Assembly: GCA_963965975.1 (NCBI GenBank)
Contig: OZ014423.1
Span: 1,798,001 to 1,862,000, forward strand
Source of the DNA: Xestospongia bergquistia
Lineage: Eukaryota; Porifera; Demospongiae; Haplosclerida; Petrosiidae
DNA: 64,000 nt
Direction of reading: 5' to 3'
Position 1 is the stretch's first letter, and every line of letters starts with the position of its first letter. The translations under genes and the position numbers were made by a program. Positions 1 through 13,644 of this stretch are shown here, piece by piece. Under the pieces are notes generated by a model, which was not told where the DNA came from, ran no database searches, and saw nothing but the letters and a program-made list of their open reading frames with translations.

Positions 1-19
1 TTGTAATGTAGTCACTTAC

Positions 20-3000
20 TTTGTCAACATGATCAACAATGGCTCCTTTATCAAGTAATACTTGAAAAACAAACTGGTTATCACTCTTAGCAGCATAATG
101 AAGTGGAGTTTTGTTATCCTGTAATTATAATAAATGTACATGTTGTAATGTAGTCACTTACTTTGTCAACATGATCAACAATGGCTCCATTATCCAGTAA
201 TACCTGAACAACAGACTCGTTACCTCTTTCAGCAGCATAATGAAGTGGAGTTTTGTTATCCTGTAATTATAATAAATTTACATGTTGTAATGTAGTCACT
301 TACTTTGTCAACATGATCAACAATGGTTCCTTTATCAAGCAACACCTGAACAACAGATTTGTTACCTCTCTCAGCAGCATAATGAAGTGGAGTTTTGTTA
401 TCCTGTAATTATAATAAATGTACATGTTGTAATGTAGTCACTTACTTTGTCAATGTGATCAACAATGGCTCCATTATCAAGTAATACCTGAACAACAGTC
501 TTGTTACCTCTTTCAGCAGCATAATGAAGTGGAGTTTTGTTATCCTGTAATTATAATAAATGCACATATTGTAATGTAGTCACTTACTTTGTCAACATGA
601 TCAACAATGGCTCCTTTATCAAGTAATACTTGAAAAACAAACTGGTTATCACTCTTAGCAGCATAATGAAGTGGAGTTTTGTTATCCTGTAATTATAATA
701 AATGTTCATATTGTAATGTAATCACTTACTTTGTCAATACAATCAACACTGGCTCCTTTATCAAGTATTGCTAGAACAACAGAATGGTCACACTTTGCAG
801 CAGCAAAATGAAGTGGAGTTTTGTTATCCTTTAACAAACAGTATATGTATATCATGTATAATGTAGCATAGATATTAGAGAAAAGTAAAAGATTGGAAAT
901 TAGGCTTTATAGAAAAAGAGGCTAGATGAAACCATAATAATGATTACTTATTTTATTAATTGATGTGAAAACTTTAATTTTTCACAATAGCAAATAATAA
1001 AAACAATAAACCAATATAAATGTGCAAATACAATATAGAATCTCCATGTTAGTTAGTTATTTATGGATTCTCATAATGTTATACAAAAATATCCATTTTC
1101 AGGCATAATAAGTAGTTTTAATGGTTTTAAAATGGTATTTTTAACAGCATGTAACATTGCGTAAGTGTGGTTTAAGGCCACAATGTGAAAAAGCAGCCAT
1201 CTTTTGGTCACTCTATATGAAGTACTACCATGCCTAATAATAAATGTAACCACTCATCATAACCTCTTTACTTTAATCTATTATTCATTTATTTATTCAA
1301 TTACTTTGTCAAAAAAATCAATACTGGCCCCTTTATTAATAAGTGCTTGAAAACTATCCTGGTCATCTTTTTCAATAGCATATTGAAGTGGAGTTTTGTT
1401 ATCCTGTAATTATAATAAATATGCATGCTATAATGCAATTATTTACTTTGTCAACATGATCAACAATGGCTCCTTTATCAAGTAATACCTGAACAATAGA
1501 CTGGTTACCTCTCTCAGCAGCATAATGAAGGGGAGTTTTGTTATCCTGTAATTATAATAAATGTATATGTTGTAATGTAGTCACTTACTTTGTCGACATG
1601 ATCAACAATGGCTCCATTATCAAGTAATACTTGAACACTAGACCTGTTACCACTCTTAGCAGCATAATGAAGTGGAGTTTTGTTATCCTGTAATTATAAT
1701 AAATGTACATGTTGTAATGTAGTCACTTACTTTGTCAACATGATCAACAATGGTTCCATTATCAAGTAATACTTGAACACTAGACCTGTTACCACTCTTA
1801 GCAGCATAATGAAGTGGAGTTTTGTTGTCCTGTAATTATAATAAATGTACATGTTGTAATGTAGTCACTTACTTTGTCAACATGATCAACAATGGCTCCT
1901 TTATCAAGTAATACTTGAACAACAGACTCATTATCTCTCTCAGCAGCATAATGAAGTGGAGTTTTGTTATCCTGTCATTATAATAAATGTACATGCTGTA
2001 ATGTAGTCACTTACTTTGTCAACATGATCAACACTGGCTCCTTTATCAAGTATTGTTAGAACAACAGAATGGTCACATCTTGCAGCAGCAAAATGAAGTG
2101 GAGTTTTGTTATCCTTTAACAAACAGTATATGTATATCATGTATAATATAGCATAGATATTAGTGAAAGTAAAAAGATTGGAAATTAAGCTTTATAAGAA
2201 AATGAGGCTAGATGAAACCATAATAATGATTACTTATTTTATTAATTGATGTAAAAACTTTAATTTTTCACAATGGCAAATAATAAAAACAATAAACCAA
2301 TATAAATGTGCAAATACAATATAGAATCTCCATGTTAGTTAGTTATTTATGGATTCTCATAATGTTATACAAAAATATCCATTTTCAGGCATAATAAGTA
2401 GTTTTAATGGTTTTAAAATGGTATTTTTAACAGCATGTAACATTGCGTAAGTGTGGTTTAAGGCCACAATGTGAAAAAGCAGCCATCTTTTGGTCACTCT
2501 ATATGAAGTACTACCATGCCTAATAATAAATGTAACCACTCATCATAACCTCTTTACTTTAATCTATTATTCATTTATTTATTCAATTACTTTGTCAAAA
2601 AAATCAATACTGGCCCCTTTATTAATAAGTTCTTGAACACTAGCCTGGTCATCTTTTTCAATAGCATATTGAAGTGGAGTTTTGTTATCCTGTAATTATA
2701 ATAAATGAACATGTTGTAATGTAGTCACTTACTTTGTCAACATGATCAACAATGGCTCCATTATCAAGCAATAACTGAACAACAGATTTGTTACCTCTCA
2801 TAGCAGCATAATGAAGAGGAGTTTTGTTACCCTGTAAAAATAATAAATGCACATGTTGTAATGTAGTCACTTACTTTGTCAACACAATCAACACTGGCTC
2901 CTTTATCAAGTATTGTTAGAACAACAGAATGGTCACATCTTGCAGCAGCAAAATGAAGTGGAGTTTTGTTATTCTTTAACAAACAGTATATGTATATCAT

Positions 3001-5252
3001 GTATAATGTAGCATAGATATTAGAGAAAAGTAAAAAGATTGGAAATTAGGCTTTATAGAAAATGAGGCTAGATGAAACCATAATAATGATTACTTATTTT
3101 ATTAATTGATGTAAAAACTTTAATTTTTCACAATGGCAAATAATAAAAACAATAAACCAATATAAATGTGCAAATACAATATAGAATCTCCATGTTAGTT
3201 AGTTATTTATGGATTCTCATAATGTTATACAAAAATATCCATTTTCAGGCATAATAAGTAGTTTTAATGGTTTTAAAATGGTATTTTTAACAGCATGTAA
3301 CATTGCGTAAGTGTGGTTTAAGGCCACAATGTGAAATAGCAGTCATCTTTTGGTCACTCTATATGAAGTACTACCATGCCTAATAATAAATGTAACCACT
3401 CATCATAACCTCCCTGTAATTATAATAAATGTGCAAGCTATGATGTAGTTATTTACTTTGTCAACATGATCAACAATGGCTCCTTTATCAAGTAATACCT
3501 GAACAATAGACTGGTTACCACTCTTAGCAGCATAATGAAGTGGTGTTTTGTTATCCTGTAATTATAATAAATGTACATGTTATAATGTAGTCACTTACTT
3601 TGTCAACATGATCAACAATGGCTCCTTTATCAAGTAATACCTGAACAATAGACTGGTTACCTCTCTCAGCAGCATAATGAAGTGGAGTTTTGTTATCCTG
3701 TAATTATAATAAATGTACATGTTGTAATGTAGTCACTTACTTTGTCAACATGATCAACAATGGCTCCTTTATCAAGTAATACCTGAACAATAGACTGGTT
3801 ACCTCTCTCAGCAGCATAATGAAGTGGAGTTTTGTTATCCTGTAATTATAATAAATGTACATGTTGTAATGTAGTCACTTACTTTGTCAACATGATCAAC
3901 ACTGGCTCCTTTATCAAGTAATACTTGAACAACAGACTGGTCACATCTTGCAGCAGCATAATGAAGTGGAGTATTGTTATCCTTTAACAAACAGTATATG
4001 TATATCATGTATAATGTAGCATAGATATTAGAGAAAAGTAAAAAGATTGGAAATTAGGCCTTACAAGATAAAAAGGCTAGATGAGACCACACTGATTATT
4101 TATTGTATTAATTAGTGTGAAAACTTTAATTTTGCGCAATGGGAAAACAAGATGAGAAGTCAGAAGATGCTGAAAAGAGTAGCAAGGTAGAAAGTATTGT
4201 TAATGATAGTGTTTGTGTTATGCTGTATTTATTTAACTATACTAGTATATCACTTGTAATTCTCACTTAGAAATTTAGAAGTACAATGAAAATGGCAAAG
4301 AAGGAATTAAGATTCTTAGAGTATAGCTAATTACTCCTACAACTTTTAGATTCTTACATTGGATATATGTAATGCTTTGATTAATAATATTGTTTCATAA
4401 TTTTGACAAACAGCATGGCAATAAAAGACACAAAACAAATAATTAGAAAAACAAGTAATAAAACAATGAAAAACAAGAAATGATAATGCAAAATAGCAAG
4501 AAACAAGGTACGGATGACAGCATGCCATTATTCTGACATAAGTAGCTAATGTTATGAATAAGAACAATATATCATAATACATGTGCAAATGCAATATAGA
4601 ATCTCTATGTTAGCTACTTATTTATGGATTCTCATAATGTTATGCTAAAATCTCTATTTTCAGGCATAATGAGTAGTCTTAATGGCATTGAAAAACAGAG
4701 TAAGTATTTTTTAAAGCCTGTAACATTGTGTGATTTAAGGCCACAATGTGCAAAAGCAGCCATCTTTTGGTCACTCTATACGAAGTACTACCATGCCTAA
4801 TAATAAATGTAACCAAATCCATCACTCATTATAATCTCTTTACTTAATCTATTATTCATTTATTCAGTCAATTACTTTGTCAAAGAAATCAATACTGGCC
4901 CCTTTATTAATAAGTGCTTGAACACTAGCCCAGTCATCTTTTTGAATGGCATATTGAAGTGGAGTTTTGTTATCCTGTAATTATAATAAATATAAATGTC
5001 GTAATGTAGTCATTTACTTTGTCAACACAATCAATGCTGGCTCCTTTATCAAGTAATACTTGAACACTAACATGGTCACTCTTAACAGCATAATGAAGTG
5101 GTGTTTTGTTATCCTGTAATTATAATAAATGTACATGTTGTAATGTAGTCACCTACGTTGTCAACACAATCAACACTGGCTCCTTTATCAAGTAATGCTT
5201 GAACAAAAGATTGATTACCTCTCTCAATAGCATAATGAAGGAGGCTCTTGCC
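20..5252 (-). repeat. 142-bp tandem exon+intron units encoding ankyrin repeats
   Basis: Each unit is a 99-bp exon plus a 43-bp intron. Exon starts are spaced exactly 142 bp apart within blocks: 20, 162, 304, 446, 588, 730; then 1305, 1447, 1589, 1731, 1873, 2015; then 2591, 2733, 2875; then 3457, 3599, 3741, 3883; then 4876 and 5018, with 5157 at 139. The introns are nearly as conserved as the exons. This points to recent unequal duplication or gene conversion of the whole exon+intron unit rather than selection on protein alone. Two exons (5018-5113 and 5157-5252) are 96 bp. Confidence 0.95.
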
Positions 5253-6050
5253 CTATATGTGACAGTAAGATCTCAAGTATGTTTTAACAAGAATGACAGA
5301 TCTTGAAGACAAAGCATTGCTGAAGTATTTGTTGATATTATTCTTTCTTAAAATAATTATCATGATAATTCAAAAGTTTACACTTAATAAATCAATAAGT
5401 TTTTATAGATAGACAGATAATGATATGCAAATTTTATTCATGATGTCATCATGCGTGTATGGATTGTAAAGACGGCCATCCACTTTACTGGGATTTTTTT
5501 TACTGAATAGCTAACATACTATAGCATTATTGACATTGCTTAGGGTCTAAAGTTAATACAAACATACTATAGTTTTTTTGATAACATTTGTGAAGTTACA
5601 AGGGATTTTGAATGGTACAAAATTCTCTCTAGCTCATTCCTAACCAGATTTATAACACTGAGTTAGTGTTCATTCTCAATTCGAACAGAGTATATACATA
5701 ATAATAATAAATTTGTAATATAAAAAATAGTTATTTACTTTATAAACAAAATCAACAATGGCTCCTTTGTCTAGTAATGCTTTAACAATTGGTAGCCCAC
5801 TTGTCTGGATTGCATATAGAAGTGGAGTTTTGCTATCCTGTAATTATAATACAAGTACATGTTGTGATGTAGTTGCTCACATACGTTATCAAAAGAATCA
5901 ATAATGGCTCCTTTATTAAGAAGTGCTTGAACAATAAACTTATTAAACCTCTCCGCAGCATAATGAAGTGGAGTTTTATTGTCCTATAGTTAAAATAAAA
6001 AAGGTAATAGCAAGTATATTCCTTAATTTTAATGTGTGATTCTTAACAAA

Positions 6051-6087
<37 letters not shown>

Positions 6088-9000
6088 ATGTATATCATGG
6101 TTCAGATGTCTATATGTTTTATATAAACCTGCCAACAACAAAATTTGTAAAAGGTATCAGCTGAGGGCTGTAGACCTGAGAGAAAAATCTTTTACAAAAT
6201 TCTGAGTCAGCAGGTTTATATAACACATATAGATTGATGAACTAATGGTTCATACTAGCCTGCCACTATTACTCCATATATAAAATAGGACCTGGCCATT
6301 GAGCAATATAATTTTAAAATCTTAGGTTTATTTAACACATATGGACTCATCAATAATAACGGAACCAATAAAGCTCTGTACTATGTACAATGCTTATAAG
6401 CAATTCCCACTTTGTGTTAACTTTCATAAGAATTTTGTTTATTGGAAATCATGCTTGTTACACTGTACTACAGTAACTTACTTTGTCAACAGAATCAACA
6501 ATGGCTCCATTATCAAGTAATGCTTGAACTGTGACATGGCTACTTCCTTCAACAGCATAATGAAGTGAACTTTTAGTACCCTATAATTATAATTAATGTA
6601 AAATAATCATTCAACTATGGATAAAATGTCTATAATCATAACAGACTACTTTTTAAATTGAATTAGAAAAGCATAATGTCAACTTAACAAGATTTATTGG
6701 AGCCTACTTAATACCACATACATTATCATAGTACATCTATGTTGCAAGTTTAAAAAATTATAGGCACATTTGCTGCACTTATGTATATTATACTGTACAA
6801 GAAGATTCTAATGCATAACAAATAAATAAAAATTCTATAAAAACAAAGTAAGTGTGAGTCACTTCAACACAAAAAAATGCAAACAAGATAGTAAGGATGG
6901 CACTTTTATTGCCCCAACATAATAGCACGTACAAATACATGCAAAATGGACAAATATGTATGAATGATTGATGCCCACTATTTTGTTTGCATTCTTTGTA
7001 CAGAACTAACATTAACCATCCCCATATTTACTTTATTTGTTTTTTATGCACTCGTTTACTCATTTTTTTCTAAACAAAGCTTGTCATATAGAAAACTATA
7101 GCATAATGCAAAATGTCTTAGGCAAAGGAGTAGAAAGGTATGCAAGTGTTATAGCAGATGTGTCTTAACACAGACAAATTTGACAATAAAAAAGACTGGT
7201 AAACAACTTTCTTAGTCTTGTGGTAGACACTGCAATACTCACAATTTGTGACTTAATTTGTTATGTATCACATAAGTCACAACTTGTTCTGTGAAAATAA
7301 TGTGGAGAAAGAGGTGAACCAAATCTTATTACTGAAACAATTACTTTGGTTTTCTTAGCACTCAAGATGCATGACACTTACAAAAGTGGGTACTCCATTT
7401 AAATTATGTTGCCTCAGTAAAAATGGTTGCTACCATTTTTGGGTTTTGAGTTAATGTGAGAAGTAAGAAGAAAATCATTATTTAGCAAGTTCATACTAAC
7501 AAAAAATTCCAAAATTTGTGACTAAATCATTAATTAGGTATTGTTGTAGAAAGAATACTACATAGTATTAAATATTCTGATCAATCAGTAAGATATTTAA
7601 TGTTTGACCTCTATTGTATAATTAACCACCTCCATAACTAACATTGTATCAAAGGCCCACCCCTTACCTTATTGCACAGGAAGCATGTGTTTAAAGCAAT
7701 GTAGCAATCACTATAACCTAGGTCACCTCAGTATGAACACTGGCACAAGACAGCTTTTAAACAATAGTTAAACAGCAAATGGTCTTAATTAGAATGAGCT
7801 AGCAAAACTGAGCTACTACTATGTAATAAATGTGAAGCATAAAATATAAAAGGTGTAAACTTTCAGGAATATGCATTCAATTATTTTCTGCCTGGTACGC
7901 AAAGAGTGCAAGACAGTCCTAAGATTGTCTTAGACCATATGATATGTGTGTGTGTGTATAAGGGTATGTTTGTTTTCATTGTTTTATTGTATTGTTGTAT
8001 GCAAGTAATGATTCCAAGGAAAAAAATTCACTCCTGCATATTGAATGCTGATGCATAGAGTAACCAATGGTTAATTTACCAGGAGCACTATGATGTTGGG
8101 CATGACTATTTAAAGCTTTAGCATTTTTAAACCACACCAGTATTACAGCCTCTGTAAATTCTATAGTCTTTAGTATTATTTAATTTATGGTATCAAAAAA
8201 AATTTAGGAATTTTTTTTGTTTTGTTTTATATCCTTCTCAGTGGATAATAACTCACTTTAAAATAGTTAGGATCTGCTCCCTTTTCTAGTAATTTAGTCA
8301 CTTTAGAAGGGTCCCCACTACCAATTGCTCTCCATAACATCTCATTCTACATAAGAACAAACATCCTATAGTACTATATATATTGTAGATAAGTAAATAA
8401 AAACTTTTTACGAAAAATGGAGTATATGTAAGGATGGCTAATGTCAGTCTTTTACAAAGAAAACAAACAAGATAGTAAGGATTGAGTTAGATCATTCCTA
8501 CATAATAACACAGACAAAGAAAGAATGCACCAATATATTATATACTATATGTTATTGCAGTCAGTTAACAACCTTTTATTGTATGTTCCTGTGGTATTAA
8601 TTATATCTGGTGACACAACTGCCATCACTACTATCTTGTTTGTATTTTCCACAAAAGACTGATATTAACAATCCCTACATCTTTTGCTTTTTATTTACTT
8701 GTTAGTTGAACTTTTTAAACTAAGTGTTCAGACATGTAGCCACAGAGAAAGGTAGCATCAAATGCAAAGCATGTATTTCTGAAGGTTTATATGTAATTGG
8801 TAGATAGTAAAACTATTTTATTTACTATAGATTTATTTGAACAAGTATGCATAATATATAAAGTATAGGACACTCATAATAAAACTATGTTTAGAGATTG
8901 CTTGATTAGTAAGAATATTAAAATTGAAATGCTAGAACCATTCCCACATTGAATTAATTTTTAAAGATAAATGTTAATTATGTACAAGTAGATCATTTAT

Positions 9001-12000
9001 TTAGAATTATTTCATTATTAGATACTATTGATGGACATGCATGGGTATGTGTGTGCCAACATACTGGCTGAGACACCTAGTATTGTTACTATAATATTAG
9101 ACTCTAGTTGTTGCATATTTTGATATAATAACACTATTAACAATTCACAATAAAAGAAAACACGATGGCTCAGTAATGATCCTGAGTCTTCTTTAAAAAG
9201 GAGCAAAAAAGGAAAATAGTGTATATTTCTCAATTCATAATAGCAATATTAAGAGGAGTGAGCAATTTTAACCTCATGGCACCACACTATATATTTTAAA
9301 TATTTGTTGTGGCTATAATATGCCAATGTCATGTCAAGTTGGCATACATCTAAGATATATTCACTACTGGAATCACTATTTTGTTCCTAAAGTGCTCAAA
9401 ATGTGAGGAAGAAGTACATAGTTTATCAAAAATCGTGTTATATCTGAGAAAATGGTGGAAAATGCTGTTTTTTGGGGGAGGGAAAGGGGGAAAAGATTAC
9501 TGAGTTGCTGTTAGCACTTGATACAAAAAACACAGCAGCACAAATGAACAAATTCAGCTTTTGGCCAATTTTGGACTATCTGGGCCATCCTTACATAATA
9601 GACATTGCTACTGCTTGTCTGATAATAAGGTTATAGACAATTAAGCTATATCTGAATTTGAAAAGGGTAGTTATTACTTTATAGAGTGCATTAAATATAA
9701 GTCCAAAAAAATAGACAAGAATAATAAGTACTTTATTAATATTTTTATTTATTTACATACCAATTCTTTCTGTGATTCATCAGTCATCAGAATTGCTGAT
9801 TTGCTCTTAACGTATTTTTGAGGGCCTCCAATCTATAAAATTATTAGAAATGATAACTAAAAATTTTATAAAACTAATAGCATTATGTTAAAAGTACACA
9901 TTGAGGTACTTACCCTAGTTTCTGACTCTGCTCTTGTCATTGATTCATTATCAATTTGTACTAATAAAGAGCAATGAAAAAGAAATGATATATGATGAAT
10001 TTATATAACATTCAAAGATTGTCACAAACTAGCTAGTACACTGTCACTAAAATTATGATGTGGGGCCAAAAGTAATCCATGTAGACAACTAAAAATCAAT
10101 TTCCAAGGGCCTTTTTTAGTCCACATGTACTAAAAACAATCCTACAACATAACATGTAATGTAATAGGATTTTGTTATAATCAAAGCAAAGGAAACAACA
10201 AGAAGAACTATATATCATATATTATAGTGGAAGAATTAGATATAACAATAGAAAAAGGTGAAAGCAACAAAAACTATTGTAGCCACAACAGCAGTTTTGC
10301 TATGATTAAAGACATTTATAATTTAGTAGTCAGAACAGTAGGTTCTAAACTGCATTAAAGTGCTCTTAATACAAATACATATGTATGTAAAATGTCATTC
10401 TTAGGTACATTACAACTATTAAAGCATAGGAGACACAGAGTGTATGAGCAATGAAATCATATAATGAGCACTTTGAATATGTGAGAATTAAAACCAAATT
10501 AAATGACTGCGAGGAAATTTTTGAATAGAAACATTTGAACATGTATAGTTGCTATGTGCTCATTTTGTATGGGACGACTACCAAATTAGTATCTAAAAAA
10601 ACAATATTGATGTTCCTGGAAAATAAACTTGGTAAATAATCCTGAACAAATAGCAAGCATTTGTTTGAATAAGTGAAGTTTTATAAAATTAGGTCACATA
10701 ATATATAAATCGTGCAAAAGGCTACATTTTGGCAATATATTCATTGTCTGGCTTTATCCACTACTAGTGCTACCTAAAAATATATGTCTCAAATATTATT
10801 ATATTACTAACTTTCATATGCAGTTTCTAACGAATCTCTCCATCCCTAAACAAAACGATAAATCCTAATATCATTATAATCATAAAAATATTTACCATTG
10901 ACTCTTCTTGTCCAATGTGAGGTAAGACTACAGTCACTCCAATTGACTCTAATTCTTCCAAGATAACAGGGTCAGTCAAATCTCTCAATACAATAGATGT
11001 TACACAAGGAAGAGATACATATGTAATAGCAATACAGCCTGGAGTAATGCTTGTCATCACTGTGTGTCGAGACCATGGAAACATTCCTGAGTATTTGTCA
11101 CGCCATTGTTGAACACTTTTGGTTGGCCAAGGATCTTTCAATTTAAAACGAAATTGCTGTAAACAGGCTGGTGGTTTGGGACGAGGGTTCCTGACTCCAT
11201 CTTTAATAAAAGCCTTTTGTAGTTGTAGTAAAGTGTCACAAAATGTATGATAATCTCGATCATACTCCTCCATCATAGTTACAATATTTGCATCTCGTTG
11301 TAGCAGAGATTTGACAATGTACTGTAGAGTGCCGTAATTCCAAAAACTTAACAAACCCTGAGACATTAAAAAAAGAATAGTATCACTTCCTACAGAGAGA
11401 CTGGGAGTGTTGACTTTGTCTAGGTACAATTTGGTTAGTTCTTGACAACCATTTAATAAAAGTGAAACATAGAACTTGATTTCATCTGGATCCACCTTCT
11501 GGATGGACTTGCGTACTTCTAGCAGACATTGATGAAATGAAAGCTCTAATTTGCCCACCTTATCTGCTACTTTGGCTAGTAAAATTAGAAATTTACTTAT
11601 TAAACAACTTTTAGAAAGAACTAAATTAACTTACCTTCCAACTCTCCTATAAAAGTCATTAGACGTTCATTATCAGTTGAAGCAAAAGTAAGTTGTGAAG
11701 AGTTTGGTAGTAACTGATTGTCATCAGTTGTGTTTGACAGGTTAGCTTGAACAAATGACATAAAACTTTTCTCTAATTTCATCACCATTTCTTGAAGACA
11801 CTCATTTTTCTTCATTTCTGTTAGGAGGTCAGCAAAAAGAGAAGGATTATTTTGAATAGCTGTTGATACTTCCTGAAGTAAAATGTCAGCATTTCCAATG
11901 CTACGTGCTGTTTCCTGAGATAATAGACCAACAGCTGTTAGATTACTGGTAAGAGATTCTTGAGTGTCCTTCTCTGATAGCAATTCACACAGTTCAACAC

Positions 12001-12397
12001 TATGCTTCATCAAGACTTCTTCTGGGAGAGAAGGTCGTGCTGACCTGCCTTCAGATTCTGGCTTTAATTGCCATTCTTTAGCAAGATTTTTAGCAGCACA
12101 TCTGGTGGCAACACTTCCTAGACTTTCAAGAGCATCAACAAACACTTGACAATGTTGTTGTAGATCAGTCTTTGACTCCATATACTCTATCCCAGCAAGA
12201 AACTCACCAACAATTTTGTCATAGTTATTGGATAACATAACAGGTTTTGTTATTAGATGTGCTTCAAACAATTTCTTGGCAAAGTCTTCTAGAGAGCCTT
12301 TCAATGTCTCAAAGAGTTTGGCATATTGAGAATTAAAGGTAGCCACCAATGATGTCTTATATGTAGCTACATCATCTACATCAAGATCGGTAGCCAT
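20..12397 (-). CDS. Death-fold-like / ankyrin-array protein (gene A), 3' end beyond window
   Basis: The start ATG is at 12397. Exons that join in frame: 11635-12397, 10896-11575, 10812-10845, 9914-9960, 9761-9832, 8257-8346, then 25 ankyrin exons from 6482-6580 down to 20-118. This gives about 1,385 residues in the window. Residues 1-254 are helical and look like two successive death-fold (CARD/DED-like) bundles. Residues 255-481 form a second module ending in a hydrophobic segment (GCIAITYVSLP). A short linker follows, then a cap repeat (GDPSKVTKLLEKGADPNY) and 33-residue ankyrin repeats (DNKTPLHYAA ... GAIVDHVDK). All ankyrin introns are phase 0, so exons can be gained or lost without breaking the frame. 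The N-terminal half is paralogous to the gene at 59844-62787. The family is not one I can name. A sensor or adaptor role is inferred from death-fold plus ankyrin architecture. The fold assignment is by pattern only. Confidence 0.8.
829..4875 (-). repeat. Long-intron module repeated between ankyrin exon blocks
   Basis: Long introns at 829-1304, 2114-2590, 2974-3456 and 3982-4875 are copies of one another. They share the same start beside the upstream acceptor and the same internal sequence around 1071-1253, 2357-2539 and 3217-3396. The 2974-3456 copy is truncated and joins directly to a short-intron sequence near 3413. The 3982-4875 copy carries extra sequence. Together with the flanking exons they form a higher-order repeat of about 1,286 bp (1305 to 2591). 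The identical 60-codon frame in these introns is not a gene. Confidence 0.85.
6057..6083. repeat. (TG)n microsatellite
   Basis: A run of about 13 TG dinucleotides lies in the intron between the ankyrin exons at 5885-5983 and 6482-6580. No role is evident. Confidence 0.9.
6581..8256 (-). other. Long intron of gene A between cap repeat and ankyrin array
   Basis: This intron of about 1.7 kb separates the degenerate cap repeat (8257-8346) from the first regular ankyrin exon. No coding signal is seen. Its part from about 7590 to the cap exon, and on to about 8780, reappears in diverged form at about 13780-14680, which marks it as one end of a local tandem duplication. Confidence 0.6.
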
Positions 12398-12918
12398 ATT
12401 TGTAATACTCCTCCCCTCAAGAGGTGGTTCCTGAATACACGAGTTTAAAAATTGTTTGTTTTAATATTTATGTCTCTAGATAATTAATAATTTTCCACGG
12501 CCAAATGCATCAAAAAAATGTGGGGGGTCATGGCCCCACTGCTTCCTCCGCCTATTAGTTTAAGTGACCGATCCATAAAATTCTTTGACTTGAGAATGCT
12601 AGTATTTCCTAAAGAGAGGTCAATAGATAAAAGTGATGGAATATTATTTGATTGAATTATTTATTACATCATAGTATCTTGTTAGTTTTTATGTACAGGA
12701 TGATTTGGGTTCCACTTTTATCTTCCTACCAATTTGGTCACAGCAAAATGTCAATTTGTGAATGTACCTAACTAGCTATTAGTGCAACAATTTGAGTAGT
12801 AACAATCTACACATACTAACAAAGATGTGATAATCAATAAGGTTGGTTGTGATCACAGTATACATAGTATGGTTTTTACATCATATAATAGTAATTGTAC
12901 TTTGGACATTAAAATGTT

Positions 12919-13644
12919 TTATAGCAAATCTTGGATTTGTATGGTTTTCTTGACAGCATCTGAGAACCTTTCATTAAAACGAAACCAAATTGAAGTTGAA
13001 GATCCTGTCCTTGTCTCTTTAATAGAATCAGGTCTTGTCTCTGACTTGACTGGCTGTCCAAAAAAATCTCACTGAAACTGAAAAGACTCTTTATTATAAT
13101 ATGTACTTGATAAATTAGTTACAATCAAAATATATGTATCTAGTGATGAGTACCTCTGTTCTGTCTTTGTTCTCAACAGTAGTTACTTTTAATTTGGAAG
13201 AAGACCTATACAAATAAACAAACAAGTTACTAAAAATCATTCTTAATTTATTTTACTAATGACTCAGTAACAGTAAAGTGATATATTATTTTAATATTGA
13301 AATTTGGAGAATTGAGAGAAGTTAAAGGCTTCAATCAATCACACCCTATATTGTAGCACTTGCAGTATAAATAATTCAAATTTGGTTGCCATCTATGGAG
13401 TACACAGATTAAATGTTTCAATATATAGATACATCACATAAAATAAAACATTAAAAGAAACATAGATACATACATAACACATGTCCAGTCTAAATATAAT
13501 TGTCAAACATATTTTATGCACCAAGTGAACTAGTCTATATATTTTAAATTCAATAGATATCTTATAACATAACACAATACCTGTTAGCAGAGATGTTGGC
13601 ACTTTCATGTTTGACTTCACCTTTCACTTTAGCTAGTTCAATCT
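12919..13644 (-). pseudogene. Duplicated CTF18 3'-terminal exons (dead copy)
   Basis: Three segments (13583-13644, about 13155-13206, 12919-13077) match the last three exons of the CTF18 gene at 16499-16560, 16097-16148 and 15863-16021. They include the conserved C-terminal motif WFRFNE and the terminal IQDLL. In the last exon the third codon is TGA where the intact gene has AGG, so the copy cannot make the C-terminus. Flanking non-coding sequence is shared too: about 12350-13690 matches 15380-16600. This is therefore genomic duplication, not retrocopying. Confidence 0.85.

Noticed and set aside
20-828. Regular 142-bp periodicity resembling a CRISPR or satellite array
   Set aside because: The units are ankyrin exons with conserved splice sites and open frames; this is a coding exon array in eukaryotic DNA.
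1071-1253. An identical 60-codon frame found at 1071-1253 and 2357-2539
   Set aside because: It lies in the duplicated long intron of gene A. Identity reflects recent duplication of the intron, the third copy is altered, and no splice or start context supports a gene.
7590-8230. Possible mobile element because the sequence recurs near 13780-14300
   Set aside because: The recurrence extends through the cap exon and continues as part of a larger local tandem duplication, so it is not an independent element.
11964-12149. Plus-strand frame opposite exon 1 of gene A
   Set aside because: Antisense shadow of a long supported exon.
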